A stretch of 64,000 nt of DNA from an uncultured Bacteroidales bacterium (GTDB taxonomy: Bacteria; Bacteroidota; Bacteroidia; Bacteroidales; UBA932). The notes under the pieces are model-generated. The model ran no database searches. It was not told the origin of the DNA and saw only the letters and a program-made list of their open reading frames with translations. The stretch lies in assembly GCA_944322585.1 (NCBI GenBank), contig CALUPB010000007.1, positions 85,691 through 149,690 of the forward strand, written 5' to 3'. The translations under genes and the position numbers were made by a program. Below are positions 58,264 through 64,000 of the stretch, one piece after another; within the stretch, counting starts at the first letter, position 1; each line of letters starts with the position of its first letter.

Positions 58264-58647
58264 ATGGAATTTACCGGAGATTTTATAGAAAGGCTTCTGG
58301 AAGAAGCTGCCGCCAGCCCGAGGCTGAGGACGAATGTCGATCTGCGCAATTCAGGCTCCGACAGTTCACAGAGAATGCTCAACGCACTTCTGCCTGGAAC
58401 CAGAGTGGATATACACAGACACCCCGTATCGTCAGAAAGCGTAATCTGTGTCTGCGGACGGTTGGACGAAATCTTCTACGATGACAAGGGCAACGAGACC
58501 GGCCGCATCAGCCTCTCCCCTGCCGACGGCAGGTACGGCTGCCAGGTTCCTGCCGGAGTCTGGCATACGGTCGAAGTATTCGAGCCGAGCGTAATCTTCG
58601 AATCCAAAGACGGCAGGTACGGAGAAGACGGCAGCGAGAGGCTTTGA
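58264..58647 (+). CDS. WbuC-family cupin-fold metalloprotein
   Basis: 127 residues. A single cupin has the metal-ligand pattern of DIHRHPVSSESVICVCGRLDE (His-x-His, then Glu) and WHTVEVFEPSVIFESKDGRY (second motif His). WbuC-like proteins occur in O-antigen regions; substrate unknown. It is alone between two inverted-repeat elements sharing GAAGCTGTT. It overlaps no other supported gene. Confidence 0.8.
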   Translation: MEFTGDFIERLLEEAAASPRLRTNVDLRNSGSDSSQRMLNALLPGTRVDIHRHPVSSESVICVCGRLDEIFYDDKGNETGRISLSPADGRYGCQVPAGVWHTVEVFEPSVIFESKDGRYGEDGSERL

Positions 58648-58710
58648 TTTTCAAACATGTCGTCATACGAAAGGCTGAGGCCATGCATCCCTCAGCCGAT
58701 CCGTCCCGTC

Positions 58711-58802
58711 AGGAAGCTGTTTTAATTGTCATTATAAATTTTATGAAGTATTTGATAGTTAACCGTTCTTTCTTTTTGAAAAAATTCAAAACAGCTTCTA
58801 AA
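58711..58802. repeat. MITE-like element with GAAGCTGTTTT terminal inverted repeats
   Basis: About 90 bp, bounded by GGAAGCTGTTTTAATT on the left (58712 on) and the inverse of TAGAAGCTGTTTTGAATT on the right (ending about 58801). The interior is AT-rich and noncoding. The tips match the arms of the hairpin at 58148-58180. Confidence 0.55.
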
Positions 58803-58984
58803 GCTTTTCCAAGAGTTTGGTCAGTCTCGCGGAAAGCCGTTTCCTGAGTATCGCACATCCAGAGATATCCACATTGTCCGCATAAGACAGACAGAAACTG
58901 CAAAGAGCCTCCAGCGAGGATGTATTATAAAGAACCGTTCTGAATGTCCATCGGTTCTGTCTTTTTCTTCGCGAAATTCACTGT

Positions 58985-59746
58985 CTAGATCATGAACGCC
59001 CTGCTTAGATCGTAGTAATTCCGGTCTGCCGTATCGTCCGTATCCGTTGCCAGGACGGATGCGACAATCGACCATTCTATCCTGATCCGCGGAGTGAAGG
59101 AAGTATCTCCGATGCTAAGGAACAACAGTTTGTGAAGCAATGTCATCCCAGTCGCATCGATCATTCTGAGTTCCGGTACCGACTCCATGAACCTGTCCGG
59201 ATTGAAGCCCTGTTTCATTTCCTGTCTGTCCGCCATGACCGATATGCCGGCCTGCGGCACCGACAATGTCGTCTTCAATGTCCCTTCCTGCTTCAATGAC
59301 ATGAACAGACGGTTCATATTGTACACAGTCAGGTTCCCATACGACAGTTTTGCTCTTCCCTTGTTCTCGTACCATGCAGGTTACTCGAATCCAGTGATGA
59401 CCGCAAGCAGATAACACAATATCATCATATAGCTGATAGCAATGTCTTCACCTTCTCGGCATTTGATGAACGCCTCGGCAGCAATGACCCTGATGTTCCG
59501 CATCAGTGCTTCCCGGTCAATATGCAGCATTTTCAGAAGAGGCTCCTCCCTTGCCTATGTCACTATCTGCGATGCCCTCTGATCTACAAGTCTGGCTGTA
59601 GTCATGTATGCAGGACTGTCATTACCGGCAGCAGAACCGGCAGAGAACACGTCCCTGAGATATTTGATGACACTGTCATTATATTTGTCTATATAGTCCG
59701 CTGTCAACGGGAACCACGGCAAGGCATTATGCTCTATCTGACTATA
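58985..59746 (-). pseudogene. Remnant of an unrecognised gene with two in-frame stops
   Basis: One reading frame stays open for 254 codons apart from a TAA at 59381-59383 and a TAG at 59555-59557. Both flanks of each stop read like protein (LPWFPLTADYIDKYNDSVIKY; LVDQRASQIVT-stop-AREEPLLKMLHIDREALMRN; MMILCYLLAVITGFE-stop-PAWYENKGRAKLSYGNLTV; SVPELRMIDATGMTLLHKLL). A TGA lies directly upstream with no start codon between. I do not recognise the family. Most likely a decayed gene; stop readthrough is a less likely alternative. Confidence 0.55.
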
Positions 59747-59887
59747 TCACATGATTATCACATTATCGCTACAAAGATATTCATTTATTTGCACTCTGTA
59801 CAGGATTTCAATCCTGTCTGCCGCATTTTCGGTATCCCGGGCCCCCCGGAATTTCAGTCAGCCTCGAAGGACTCCGGTTCCACCTCA

Positions 59888-60027
59888 CTACAGACTTGCG
59901 ATTTCCTTTTCATAGAATTTCGAAGTGTTATAGAGAGCCCGGGCCATCTCCTTGCGCAACGACTCGGCTCCAGAACTTCGATATCCTCCCTGTGCATCAA
60001 CAGTTCCTGCACGAAATCATATATCAT
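59888..60027 (-). pseudogene. C-terminal fragment of a WYL-domain transcription regulator, frameshifted
   Basis: The frame IYDFVQELLMHREDIEVLEP continues, after a one-base frame change near 59957, as SLRKEMARALYNTSKFYEKE and then IASL and a stop at 59888. This is the usual tail of WYL-domain regulators (FVQELL...VEVLEP.SLR.EM). The rest of the gene is absent upstream, so this is a truncated and frameshifted leftover. Confidence 0.65.
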
Positions 60028-60173
60028 TAATATAAATAACGTTATCTCCAATTAAGATAATTTTAGTATTATTGCAAGTTGCTTAACAAAATTGTCATAA
60101 CCAACAGTTGTGATTGGAATTCCAATTAAGTATACGTGATTATGTACGTCCCGGACCATCTAATATAATTGCC

Positions 60174-60181
60174 TATATTTG
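60174..60181 (+). promoter_or_regulatory. -7 box of the small HTH gene
   Basis: TATATTTG fits TAnnTTTG, 22 nt upstream of the ATG at 60204. -33 not obvious. Confidence 0.4.
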
Positions 60182-60203
60182 CATTATTCAATCGAGACAT
60201 AAT

Positions 60204-60407
60204 ATGAAACTAAATAGGATAAAAGCAGTATTGGCAGAGAAAGGTATTTCGCAGACATGGTTGGCAAAGCGGCTTGGTAAAAGTTTCAGCATGGTCAATG
60301 CTTATGCCTGCAATAGGATTCAACCTAATCTGGAGACACTTATGCAAATTGCGGTTATTCTACAGGTGGATTTAAAAGACTTGATAACTGATAAAGACGA
60401 ACGGTAA
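60204..60407 (+). CDS. Small XRE-family helix-turn-helix protein
   Basis: 67 residues from MKLNRIKAVLAEKG, preferred over an upstream in-frame ATG because of the promoter at 60174. The whole protein is one XRE/Cro HTH: GISQTWLAKRLGKSFSMVNAYACNRIQPNLETLMQIAVILQVDLKDLI. It is a DNA-binding regulator, the type common in accessory regions. It is 77 nt upstream of the DUF1016 reading frame and may control it. Confidence 0.85.
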   Translation: MKLNRIKAVLAEKGISQTWLAKRLGKSFSMVNAYACNRIQPNLETLMQIAVILQVDLKDLITDKDER

Positions 60408-60484
60408 AATGAAACATTTCAGCGAGGCAACACGGGTGCAGATGCCGGCAATGGTTCTACACTTTAATGTAAATGTTGGAAATA

Positions 60485-60529
60485 ATGAGTAAAGAATTGA
60501 CCATCATAGATAAAGACTACATCCGGTAG
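60485..60529 (+). other. Original 5' end of the DUF1016 gene, closed by an amber codon
   Basis: ATG at 60485 opens MSKELTIIDKDYIR in frame with the downstream nuclease, then TAG at 60527-60529. Family members normally have a Trp in the corresponding position (YIxWVxDLS), so the TAG is one base change from TGG. Confidence 0.75.
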
Positions 60530-61633
60530 GTGGAAGACCTTAGTGTACGCTATCGTCAAAGTCAAATTAAAGCAGCGGTCAGGGTTAACCGTGAGTTGCT
60601 TAAATATTATTGGGAACTCGGCCGTGACATCGAAGAAATGCATGTGGAAGAGCGGTGGGGAAAGAAAGTCATCAAGAATCTTTCAGTGGATTTACAGCGC
60701 AAAAATCCCAACGCCACAGGCCTTTCTCGAACCAACATATATTACGCAAAGAAATTCTATTTGCTTTATTCTCAGTATCTAAAAGTTGTTCCACAAGCTG
60801 TGGGACAATTACAAGATGGAAAAGTGCCACAAGGTGTGGCAGAATCTTCGATGCCTGTCCCACATGTTGTGGGACAATTGGAAGAAATGCTTTTTTCCAT
60901 ACCTTGGGGACACCATCGTTACCTGATGGACAGGTATAGCCATGAACCGGCAAAAGCTCTCTTCTATGTAAGAAAGACTATGGAAGAGGGTTGGAGTCGT
61001 GATACATTGCTCAACTTCATGGACAATGGCCTGTATGAGAGAGAAGGCAAGGCTTTGACAAACTTCATCCGCACATTGCCGGAAACGACAAGCGATCTTG
61101 CACAGGAATTGACAAAAGACCCTTATAACTTTGCCTTTACAGGAATAACACAACCCTACAACGAGCATATTCTCAAAGATGCGCTGCTTGCCAATATCTC
61201 GCAATTTCTGCTGGAACTCGGTACCGGATTCGCATACATAGGCAAAGAGTATAGACTTCAGATCGGACAAAAGGAGAAATTTATCGATCTGCTTTTCTAC
61301 AACTTGAATCTCTCATGCTATGTAGTGATTGAAGTGAAAATCGGTGAATTTGATTTTCAAGATCTCGGACAGTTAAGTGGTTATGTGGTAGCTTGTAATC
61401 ATATTCTTAGAAAAGAGGGCAGAGACAATCCTACAATCGGTTTGCTGATTTGCCGCCAAAAGGATTCATTGCTTGCCCAATACGCATTGGAGGGCAGCAA
61501 TCTCCCTTTAGGCATATCTGAATATGAGCTGTCAAAACTCTATCCTGAAGACATAGAGGGCACCATACCTACTATTGAAGAGATAGAGGCAAGATTAGGT
61601 GAAAATCTAAATGGAGAACAGACAGAATTATAA
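60530..61633 (+). CDS. DUF1016 (YhcG/PDDEXK-type) putative nuclease, 5' nonsense mutation
   Basis: 367 residues if translation restarts at the GTG directly after the TAG. The DUF1016 N-terminal domain (VNRELLKYYWELGRDI, SIPWGHHRYLMDR) is followed by a C-terminal PDDEXK-like nuclease with EYRLQIGQKEKFIDLLFYN and YVVIEVKIGEFDFQDLGQLSGYV (Asp, then ExK). Between them, a variable segment holds the repeated VVPQAVGQL/VPHVVGQL words. Such proteins are common in mobile and defence-rich regions. The amber codon at 60527 probably removes or strongly lowers expression unless the restart works. Base composition is more AT-rich than the core genes. Confidence 0.8.
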   Translation: MEDLSVRYRQSQIKAAVRVNRELLKYYWELGRDIEEMHVEERWGKKVIKNLSVDLQRKNPNATGLSRTNIYYAKKFYLLYSQYLKVVPQAVGQLQDGKVPQGVAESSMPVPHVVGQLEEMLFSIPWGHHRYLMDRYSHEPAKALFYVRKTMEEGWSRDTLLNFMDNGLYEREGKALTNFIRTLPETTSDLAQELTKDPYNFAFTGITQPYNEHILKDALLANISQFLLELGTGFAYIGKEYRLQIGQKEKFIDLLFYNLNLSCYVVIEVKIGEFDFQDLGQLSGYVVACNHILRKEGRDNPTIGLLICRQKDSLLAQYALEGSNLPLGISEYELSKLYPEDIEGTIPTIEEIEARLGENLNGEQTEL

Positions 61634-62008
61634 GCGACAGCTTGGTTCAATAGTCTATTAAGTCCAATAGATTTTTTGCAGGAATTATAGGCAAATATAG
61701 TAAGTTTTAAGTAAGTTTATTCTCCGACACATGCCCTACAGTGCCTTCTGACGGGCATGAAAAAAGGCACCCGAAAGTGCCTTAGTAAGTTTATTCCAGC
61801 CCTACAGCCACCTGTAATGCCGTTTTAGAGCCTAATATTCTTCCTCGTTGAATTTGTTCAAAGGTTTACATAAACTATTGATTATTAATATAATCTTTTC
61901 ATAAAATTATATCAAGGGTAAAGAATAAGGTAAACTCTATTGTCTGTAGAAATATGTAAATCCCCATATCACAGAGAATTACTTATGAGCTACTTCCATA
62001 ACACCATC
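61634..62008. other. Noncoding AT-rich stretch with hairpin and duplicated words
   Basis: No gene seen. AGTAAGTTTATTC occurs at 61710-61722 and 61784-61796, and GCCCTACAG at 61733-61741 and 61799-61807, so a ~70-bp unit looks partly duplicated. Between them are two hairpins: ATGCCC/GGGCAT (61731/61753), and AAGGCAC (61764-61770) with GTGCCTT (61777-61783). The second may terminate the DUF1016 transcript. The remainder is plain AT-rich sequence. Confidence 0.5.
61764..61783 (+). terminator. Short hairpin after the DUF1016 gene
   Basis: 7-bp perfect stem AAGGCAC/GTGCCTT with a CCGAAA loop, preceded by an A-run. In the reverse direction that run would be a T-run, so it fits termination of minus-strand transcripts (hip operon) as well. 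Confidence 0.5.
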
Positions 62009-62047
62009 GGATGTGCCGACATTCTGCGGAGATTTCCTCTTTTGGGA
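62009..62047. repeat. Direct repeat copy 1 beside the hip cassette
   Basis: GGATGTG, 5 nt, then ATTCTGCGGA-G-ATTTCCTCTTTTGGGA. It matches 63653-63690 with only a few differences. It ends about 2 nt before the hipT stop codon. Confidence 0.75.
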
Positions 62048-62049
62048 GA

Positions 62050-63000
62050 TTAACCGTTTATCCTGCTCATCCGCTCGCAAATCAGTTCATTGTATCTGTT
62101 CTTCAGCTCTTCATCCAGGAATGACTGTCCGATAAATTCAGACATCCGAGGATGCAGTCTGACATATTTCCCGATAAGTCTGTCCACTATTTTCGGGTCT
62201 ATCCCCATCGTCTCTCCGGCTGCGATGAAATCCGACCGTTTGAGGCGCTTCTTCCGACCGTTCAATGTCAGGGCAAGTTCCTCATCGTCTTTCGGATTGA
62301 GAATGGAGGCATTGAGAAGGTCGTATGCCGGGGTCAGGCGAATCGTCCCGTCCTGCGGTTCATACAGGGAGAAATTCTTCAGGTGCATATCATTGTTCCC
62401 GGTAATCCAAGAAAACAGGACTGTTTCAAAAAAGTTGGTGACATCCATTTTCGGCATTGACGAATATTGTGCTATCGCTTTGGCAATACGTTCATAACTA
62501 CTCTTGTATTTGTACTCTGTCTGCCGCCCGGTAAGCTGACACATATCTTCCATCGCCATCTTTTCTCCTTTTGCATCCCTGTCTATCCTTTTTGTCAGAT
62601 AACACAATGTACCGTCAGCCATACGCATCAAAGTATGCGGGACAACATCGATTTTTGCCACTTCCGCAAGGTGCATGGTCAGATCCTCCGTTTCCGGCAT
62701 AGACTTGAACTGCATCGTCTGCGGCTTGCAGATGAAACTGCCCCACAGACCGACTATCGTCAGCCGCTGACTCCCTTCGTGCTCGTTCAGATGTAACGAC
62801 AGTTTAGGCTGTACACCGGTAAGAGATGTCTGATCCTTTATAATCTGCAATGCCAGCTGCTCAAGATCTTTACAGGTATAATCCAACACAGGGACTTTTT
62901 CCGTACCGAAAAACTTCCTTGCACATCCAGGATGGAAGTCTCTGTCTCCTTTTTCAAGGGGACGGTAACAATACAGGCACCTACACATCATCATTTCCAT
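62050..63000 (-). CDS. hipT: HipT-like Ser/Thr kinase toxin (HipA C-terminal type)
   Basis: 316 residues. The N-terminus has a zinc-finger-like CRCLYCYRPLEKGDRDFHPGC (about 6-26). The HipA kinase core follows: TGVQPKLSL loop, ITGNNDMHLKNFSL catalytic loop with Asp, and PAYDLLN metal motif. HipA kinases phosphorylate glutamyl- or tryptophanyl-tRNA synthetase to stop growth. It lacks the N-subdomain of HipA, which is encoded separately by the overlapping upstream gene, as in the HipBST system. Overlaps hipS by 20 nt. Confidence 0.85.
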   Translation of the reverse strand: MEMMMCRCLYCYRPLEKGDRDFHPGCARKFFGTEKVPVLDYTCKDLEQLALQIIKDQTSLTGVQPKLSLHLNEHEGSQRLTIVGLWGSFICKPQTMQFKSMPETEDLTMHLAEVAKIDVVPHTLMRMADGTLCYLTKRIDRDAKGEKMAMEDMCQLTGRQTEYKYKSSYERIAKAIAQYSSMPKMDVTNFFETVLFSWITGNNDMHLKNFSLYEPQDGTIRLTPAYDLLNASILNPKDDEELALTLNGRKKRLKRSDFIAAGETMGIDPKIVDRLIGKYVRLHPRMSEFIGQSFLDEELKNRYNELICERMSRING

Positions 63001-63319
63001 CCATATTTACAGGTTTGACACTTACTGCACCTATACAGTCACTGCAACACAGCAGGAGCAGGGACATCCTGTCAAGTACACTTATGTCCGTATTGCGTAA
63101 TGCTACATCCAGAAGCCATCCTTCAGGAATGAGTCCGTCAAAGAAAGGGAACAGGACATTGCTCCTGTATGGCTGGTTTTGCAAAGGAAGTGTCAAGCTG
63201 ACAGGCTTTGCGTTTTCCGAAGCAAGATACTCCGGAAGATAGCGGAACTCATATCCGTCATCGCTTTCCGTAAGGACTCCGGCAAGGATGTCCTTGTAGT
63301 ATATTACCGCCTGTTTCAT
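62981..63319 (-). CDS. hipS: HipS-like HipA N-subdomain protein
   Basis: 112 residues, equivalent to the first subdomain of HipA: QAVIYYKDILAGVLTES, YLASENAKPVSLTLPLQNQPY and LFPFFDGLIPEGWLLD. In E. coli HipBST the small HipS protein, not HipB, neutralises the HipT kinase, so this gene is a candidate antitoxin. It starts 2 nt after the hipB stop. Confidence 0.82.
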   Translation of the reverse strand: MKQAVIYYKDILAGVLTESDDGYEFRYLPEYLASENAKPVSLTLPLQNQPYRSNVLFPFFDGLIPEGWLLDVALRNTDISVLDRMSLLLLCCSDCIGAVSVKPVNMDGNDDV

Positions 63320-63321
63320 CG

Positions 63322-63516
63322 CTACTTGGGCTGTGGAGCCATTTCGTAATTGAAGAAATCCAAAAGTTGGTTTACCTTGTCAAGACGCAAGGTCTGTTTT
63401 CCTTGTTCCAAGTCCCGCACAAACCGCAGACCGACACCGGACTTCAGGGAAAGGTCCTCTTGAGTCATATTGAATTGCTTGCGCAGCGATTTTACCGTTG
63501 CCGACAGGTTGTTCAT
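63322..63516 (-). CDS. hipB: HipB-like HTH regulator of the hip module
   Basis: 64 residues from MNNLSATVKSLRKQFN; an in-frame upstream ATG is within the promoter region. An XRE HTH (MTQEDLSLKSGVGLRFVRDLEQGKQTLRLDKVNQLLDFFNY) is typical of HipB and of HipA-associated antitoxins. It likely represses its own operon through the palindrome upstream. Confidence 0.87.
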   Translation of the reverse strand: MNNLSATVKSLRKQFNMTQEDLSLKSGVGLRFVRDLEQGKQTLRLDKVNQLLDFFNYEMAPQPK

Positions 63517-63541
63517 ACTGAAATTTATATCTGTTCGGGTA

Positions 63542-63549
63542 CAAATATA
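63542..63549 (-). promoter_or_regulatory. -7 box of the hip operon
   Basis: The minus strand reads TATATTTG, matching TAnnTTTG, 26 nt upstream of hipB. The candidate HipB operator lies just upstream. Confidence 0.5.
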
Positions 63550-63565
63550 GGAAATTTTCAAAATT

Positions 63566-63583
63566 TATACTACATAGGGTATA
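63566..63583. promoter_or_regulatory. Candidate HipB operator TATAC-N8-GTATA
   Basis: The palindrome TATAC (63566-63570), 8 nt, GTATA (63579-63583) has the same geometry as the E. coli HipB operator TATCC-N8-GGATA. It covers the place of the -33 element of the hip promoter. Confidence 0.5.
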
Positions 63584-63652
63584 AAATATTAGTTTAACGA
63601 CGAAATATACCCGATATAATATAATAAAGCGGTAAAGTTTCACAATGTCACC

Positions 63653-63690
63653 GGATGTGGTTATTCTGCGGAGGATTTCCTCTTTTAGGA
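63653..63690. repeat. Direct repeat copy 2 upstream of the hip cassette
   Basis: GGATGTG, 3 nt, ATTCTGCGGA-GG-ATTTCCTCTTTTAGGA, matching 62009-62047. A third partial echo (ATTCCTCTTTTAG) lies at about 63707-63719. Confidence 0.75.
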
Positions 63691-63754
63691 ATAAAAGATC
63701 AGGCGAATTCCTCTTTTAGTATATCAAAGACATAGACCGGGCTCTGATAATATA

Positions 63755-64000
63755 GGGACTGTCGTAAAAAGAATAAAATTTTATAACGAATTGATTGCCA
63801 ATATAATATAAAATTTGTATCTTAGCTAAAGATAAAAAGAATACCCCCAACCGCCATGGAAAAGCCGAATTTGGAGGTATCGCAAAAATTAATCTGCATG
63901 GCTAAGGTACAAAATTTCTCTGGAATATCACCCGATCTCCCTTTCACGGAGTTCGATTTTTATGAATTGTATAGGCAGACATTCGCGACTAGCGAGCTGG
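63755..64000 (+). mobile_element. Left end of an insertion sequence, cut by the window edge
   Basis: The sequence from about 63755 begins GGGACTGTCGTAAAAAG, a plausible terminal repeat, and leads into a transposase start at 63898. The right end lies beyond the window, so the terminal repeat cannot be confirmed. The stretch 63755-63897 is AT-rich and holds no other gene. Confidence 0.55.
63898..64000 (+). CDS. Transposase, partial (N-terminal 34 residues)
   Basis: ATG opens MAKVQNFSGISPDLPFTEFD and continues YELYRQTFATSEL to the window end. I recognise this start from Bacteroidota IS transposases (IS1182-like in my recollection, family not certain). An in-frame start at 63856 (MEKPNLEVSQKL) is also possible. 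Confidence 0.65.
   Translation, partial: MAKVQNFSGISPDLPFTEFDFYELYRQTFATSEL

Noticed and set aside
58236-58484. Plus-strand 82-codon frame overlapping wbuC
   Set aside because: Frame-shifted shadow of the WbuC cupin, which carries clear metal motifs.
58821-59417. Two further short minus-strand frames overlapping the 58985-59746 remnant
   Set aside because: They lie in other frames of the remnant, whose own frame reads as protein on both sides of its stops.

Overview
The window is a piece of a Bacteroidota (Bacteroidales-type) chromosome. The evidence is a SusC/SusD polysaccharide-utilisation locus, Bacteroidota promoters of the TTTG-N19-TAnnTTTG form (three perfect examples at 6858, 13750 and 52813), family-restricted domains (DUF4954, DUF4955, DUF4988, DUF5017, DUF3078, WbqC), a [lpxD-lpxC-lpxA] operon and ATP-dependent pckA. 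I cannot name the species. Most of the window is coding-dense and fairly GC-rich. The last ~5.5 kb is clearly more AT-rich and looks like acquired, partly decayed DNA.

Layout. 1-11,817: a polysaccharide-utilisation locus. On the minus strand are susC, susD, a DUF5017 surface lipoprotein and a heparinase II/III-like lyase cut by the window edge. Diverging on the plus strand are two DUF4988 lipoproteins carrying beta-helix domains (DUF4955-type and DUF4957/DUF5123-type). 11,908-20,955: recQ, pckA, a BAHD-type acyltransferase, a WalJ-like metallo-hydrolase, a large TPR protein and a degenerate M28 peptidase. 21,019-27,054: an ABC exporter, a CBM9-like protein, a VanZ protein and a very large cell-wall amidase. 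27,051-30,132: umuC, an unusual umuD that encodes only the UmuD' form, and a divergent GNAT/Mom-like protein. 30,394-41,522: purC, a lipoprotein, DUF4954, a tiny membrane peptide, a NfnAB-type NADPH/ferredoxin oxidoreductase pair, a metal-binding HMA protein with a TonB receptor, and sppA. 41,608-52,785: tilS, a DUF3078 protein, proS, a Trp/Tyr-rich lipoprotein with an OmpP1/FadL-like porin, and wbqC-lpxA-lpxC-lpxD. 52,908-58,150: rimP-nusA-infB and a DJ-1 protein.

58,148-64,000 is the accessory tail. It holds a WbuC cupin flanked by GAAGCTGTT inverted-repeat elements, two gene remnants (one with two in-frame stops, one a frameshifted WYL regulator tail), a small HTH protein, a DUF1016 nuclease with an amber codon near its start, a three-gene hipB-hipS-hipT toxin-antitoxin module between ~39-bp direct repeats, and the left end of an insertion sequence.

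The most unusual items are the plant-type BAHD acyltransferase, the naturally pre-cleaved catalytic-Ser-less UmuD next to UmuC and a Mom-like protein, the repeat-flanked HipBST cassette whose kinase has a zinc-finger-like N-terminus, and the aromatic/Arg-rich low-complexity lipoprotein. No rRNA, tRNA or CRISPR array was seen. All family assignments are by eye from translated sequence; no database search was run.
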